Source: Sulfolobus sp. UBA167 (GTDB lineage: Archaea > Thermoproteota > Thermoprotei_A > Sulfolobales > Sulfolobaceae). From it: a DNA stretch of 5,125 bases. Both the position numbers and the translations under genes were made by a program. Location of the stretch: the NCBI GenBank assembly GCA_002495845.1, contig DAHF01000067.1:13601-18725 (forward strand). Reading direction: 5' to 3'. Position 1 is the stretch's first letter; every line of letters begins with the position of its first letter. Of the stretch, positions 5,080 to 5,125 are shown piece after piece. The notes beneath the pieces were generated by a model that worked only from the letters and a program-made list of their open reading frames with translations, made no database searches and had not been told where the DNA came from.

Positions 5080-5125
5080 ATGAAAAAAGGAGTTTTTTCT
5101 TTAAGAGTAGCCTTCACTCTAAACC
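5080..5125 (+). CDS. Possible start of a further rightward gene (partial, doubtful)
   Basis: ATG 5080 opens a frame to the window edge reading MKKGVFSLRVAFTLN, 27 nt after the stop of the membrane protein gene. There is no Shine-Dalgarno ahead of it (GACGGGAAA only) and no TATA-like box at a convincing distance; GATTTAAGA at 5041-5049 is about 35 bp away. The opposite strand is also open here, and the T run in it may be a terminator. Fifteen residues are too few to name a family. Confidence 0.25.
   Translation, partial: MKKGVFSLRVAFTLN
5092..5102 (+). terminator. Possible T-tract terminator after the membrane protein gene
   Basis: GTTTTTTCTTT lies 40-50 nt after the TAA at 5050-5052. Oligo-T tracts are the usual archaeal termination signal. 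If the ATG at 5080 starts a real gene, this tract is coding instead. Confidence 0.35.

Noticed and set aside
1..5125. CRISPR array, tRNA or rRNA, insertion sequence or viral genes
   Set aside because: No regularly spaced repeats, no cloverleaf-like conserved tRNA segments, no transposase motifs or terminal repeats, and no viral protein signatures were seen on either strand.

Overview
The window reads as chromosomal DNA of a thermoacidophilic crenarchaeon, most likely of the order Sulfolobales. The reasons are a Pat-type GNAT acetyltransferase resembling the Alba-modifying enzyme of Saccharolobus solfataricus, an archaeal COG2522-type HTH regulator, T/A-rich TATA-like boxes about 25 nt ahead of start codons (leaderless genes), and a GAGGTGA Shine-Dalgarno kept for an internal operon gene. 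Genes for enzymes look about half G+C by eye. That is nearer to Metallosphaera-like genomes than to Saccharolobus, but the genus is a guess.

Left part (1-1552): the last 75 residues of a DAO-family FAD-dependent oxidoreductase run rightwards and end at 229. They overlap by 18 bp, tail to tail, a complete pyruvate kinase gene read leftwards (212-1552). The kinase has all catalytic motifs and carries the residue set linked to K+-independent enzymes: Lys replaces the usual Glu, and Ala and Leu replace two K+ ligands.

Middle (1553-2294): AT-rich DNA holding one small leftward gene (1755-2099) for a 114-residue HTH regulator with a C-terminal CxxC plus a third Cys. It sits upstream of the kinase in the same direction, separated by about 200 bp of T-rich (sense strand) DNA with two short inverted repeats. 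A divergent intergenic region of about 195 bp separates it from the rightward genes.

Right part (2295-5125): four rightward genes. The first is a protein acetyltransferase of the Pat type. Next comes a DUF202 three-helix membrane protein, apparently leaderless from a TATA box just after the pat stop codon. Then a 53-residue two-helix membrane protein (3130-3291) is followed 6 bp later by a 584-residue polytopic membrane protein with an extracytoplasmic C-terminal domain (3298-5052). The ribosome-binding site of the large gene lies in the last codons and stop of the small one, so the two are probably co-translated. The large protein has the layout of GT-C/YfhO-like membrane proteins, but its function is unknown.

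Nothing points to a CRISPR array, RNA gene, insertion sequence or virus. The best candidate for something undescribed is the membrane pair at 3130-5052, possibly with the DUF202 gene. The window ends with about 70 bp whose coding status cannot be settled.
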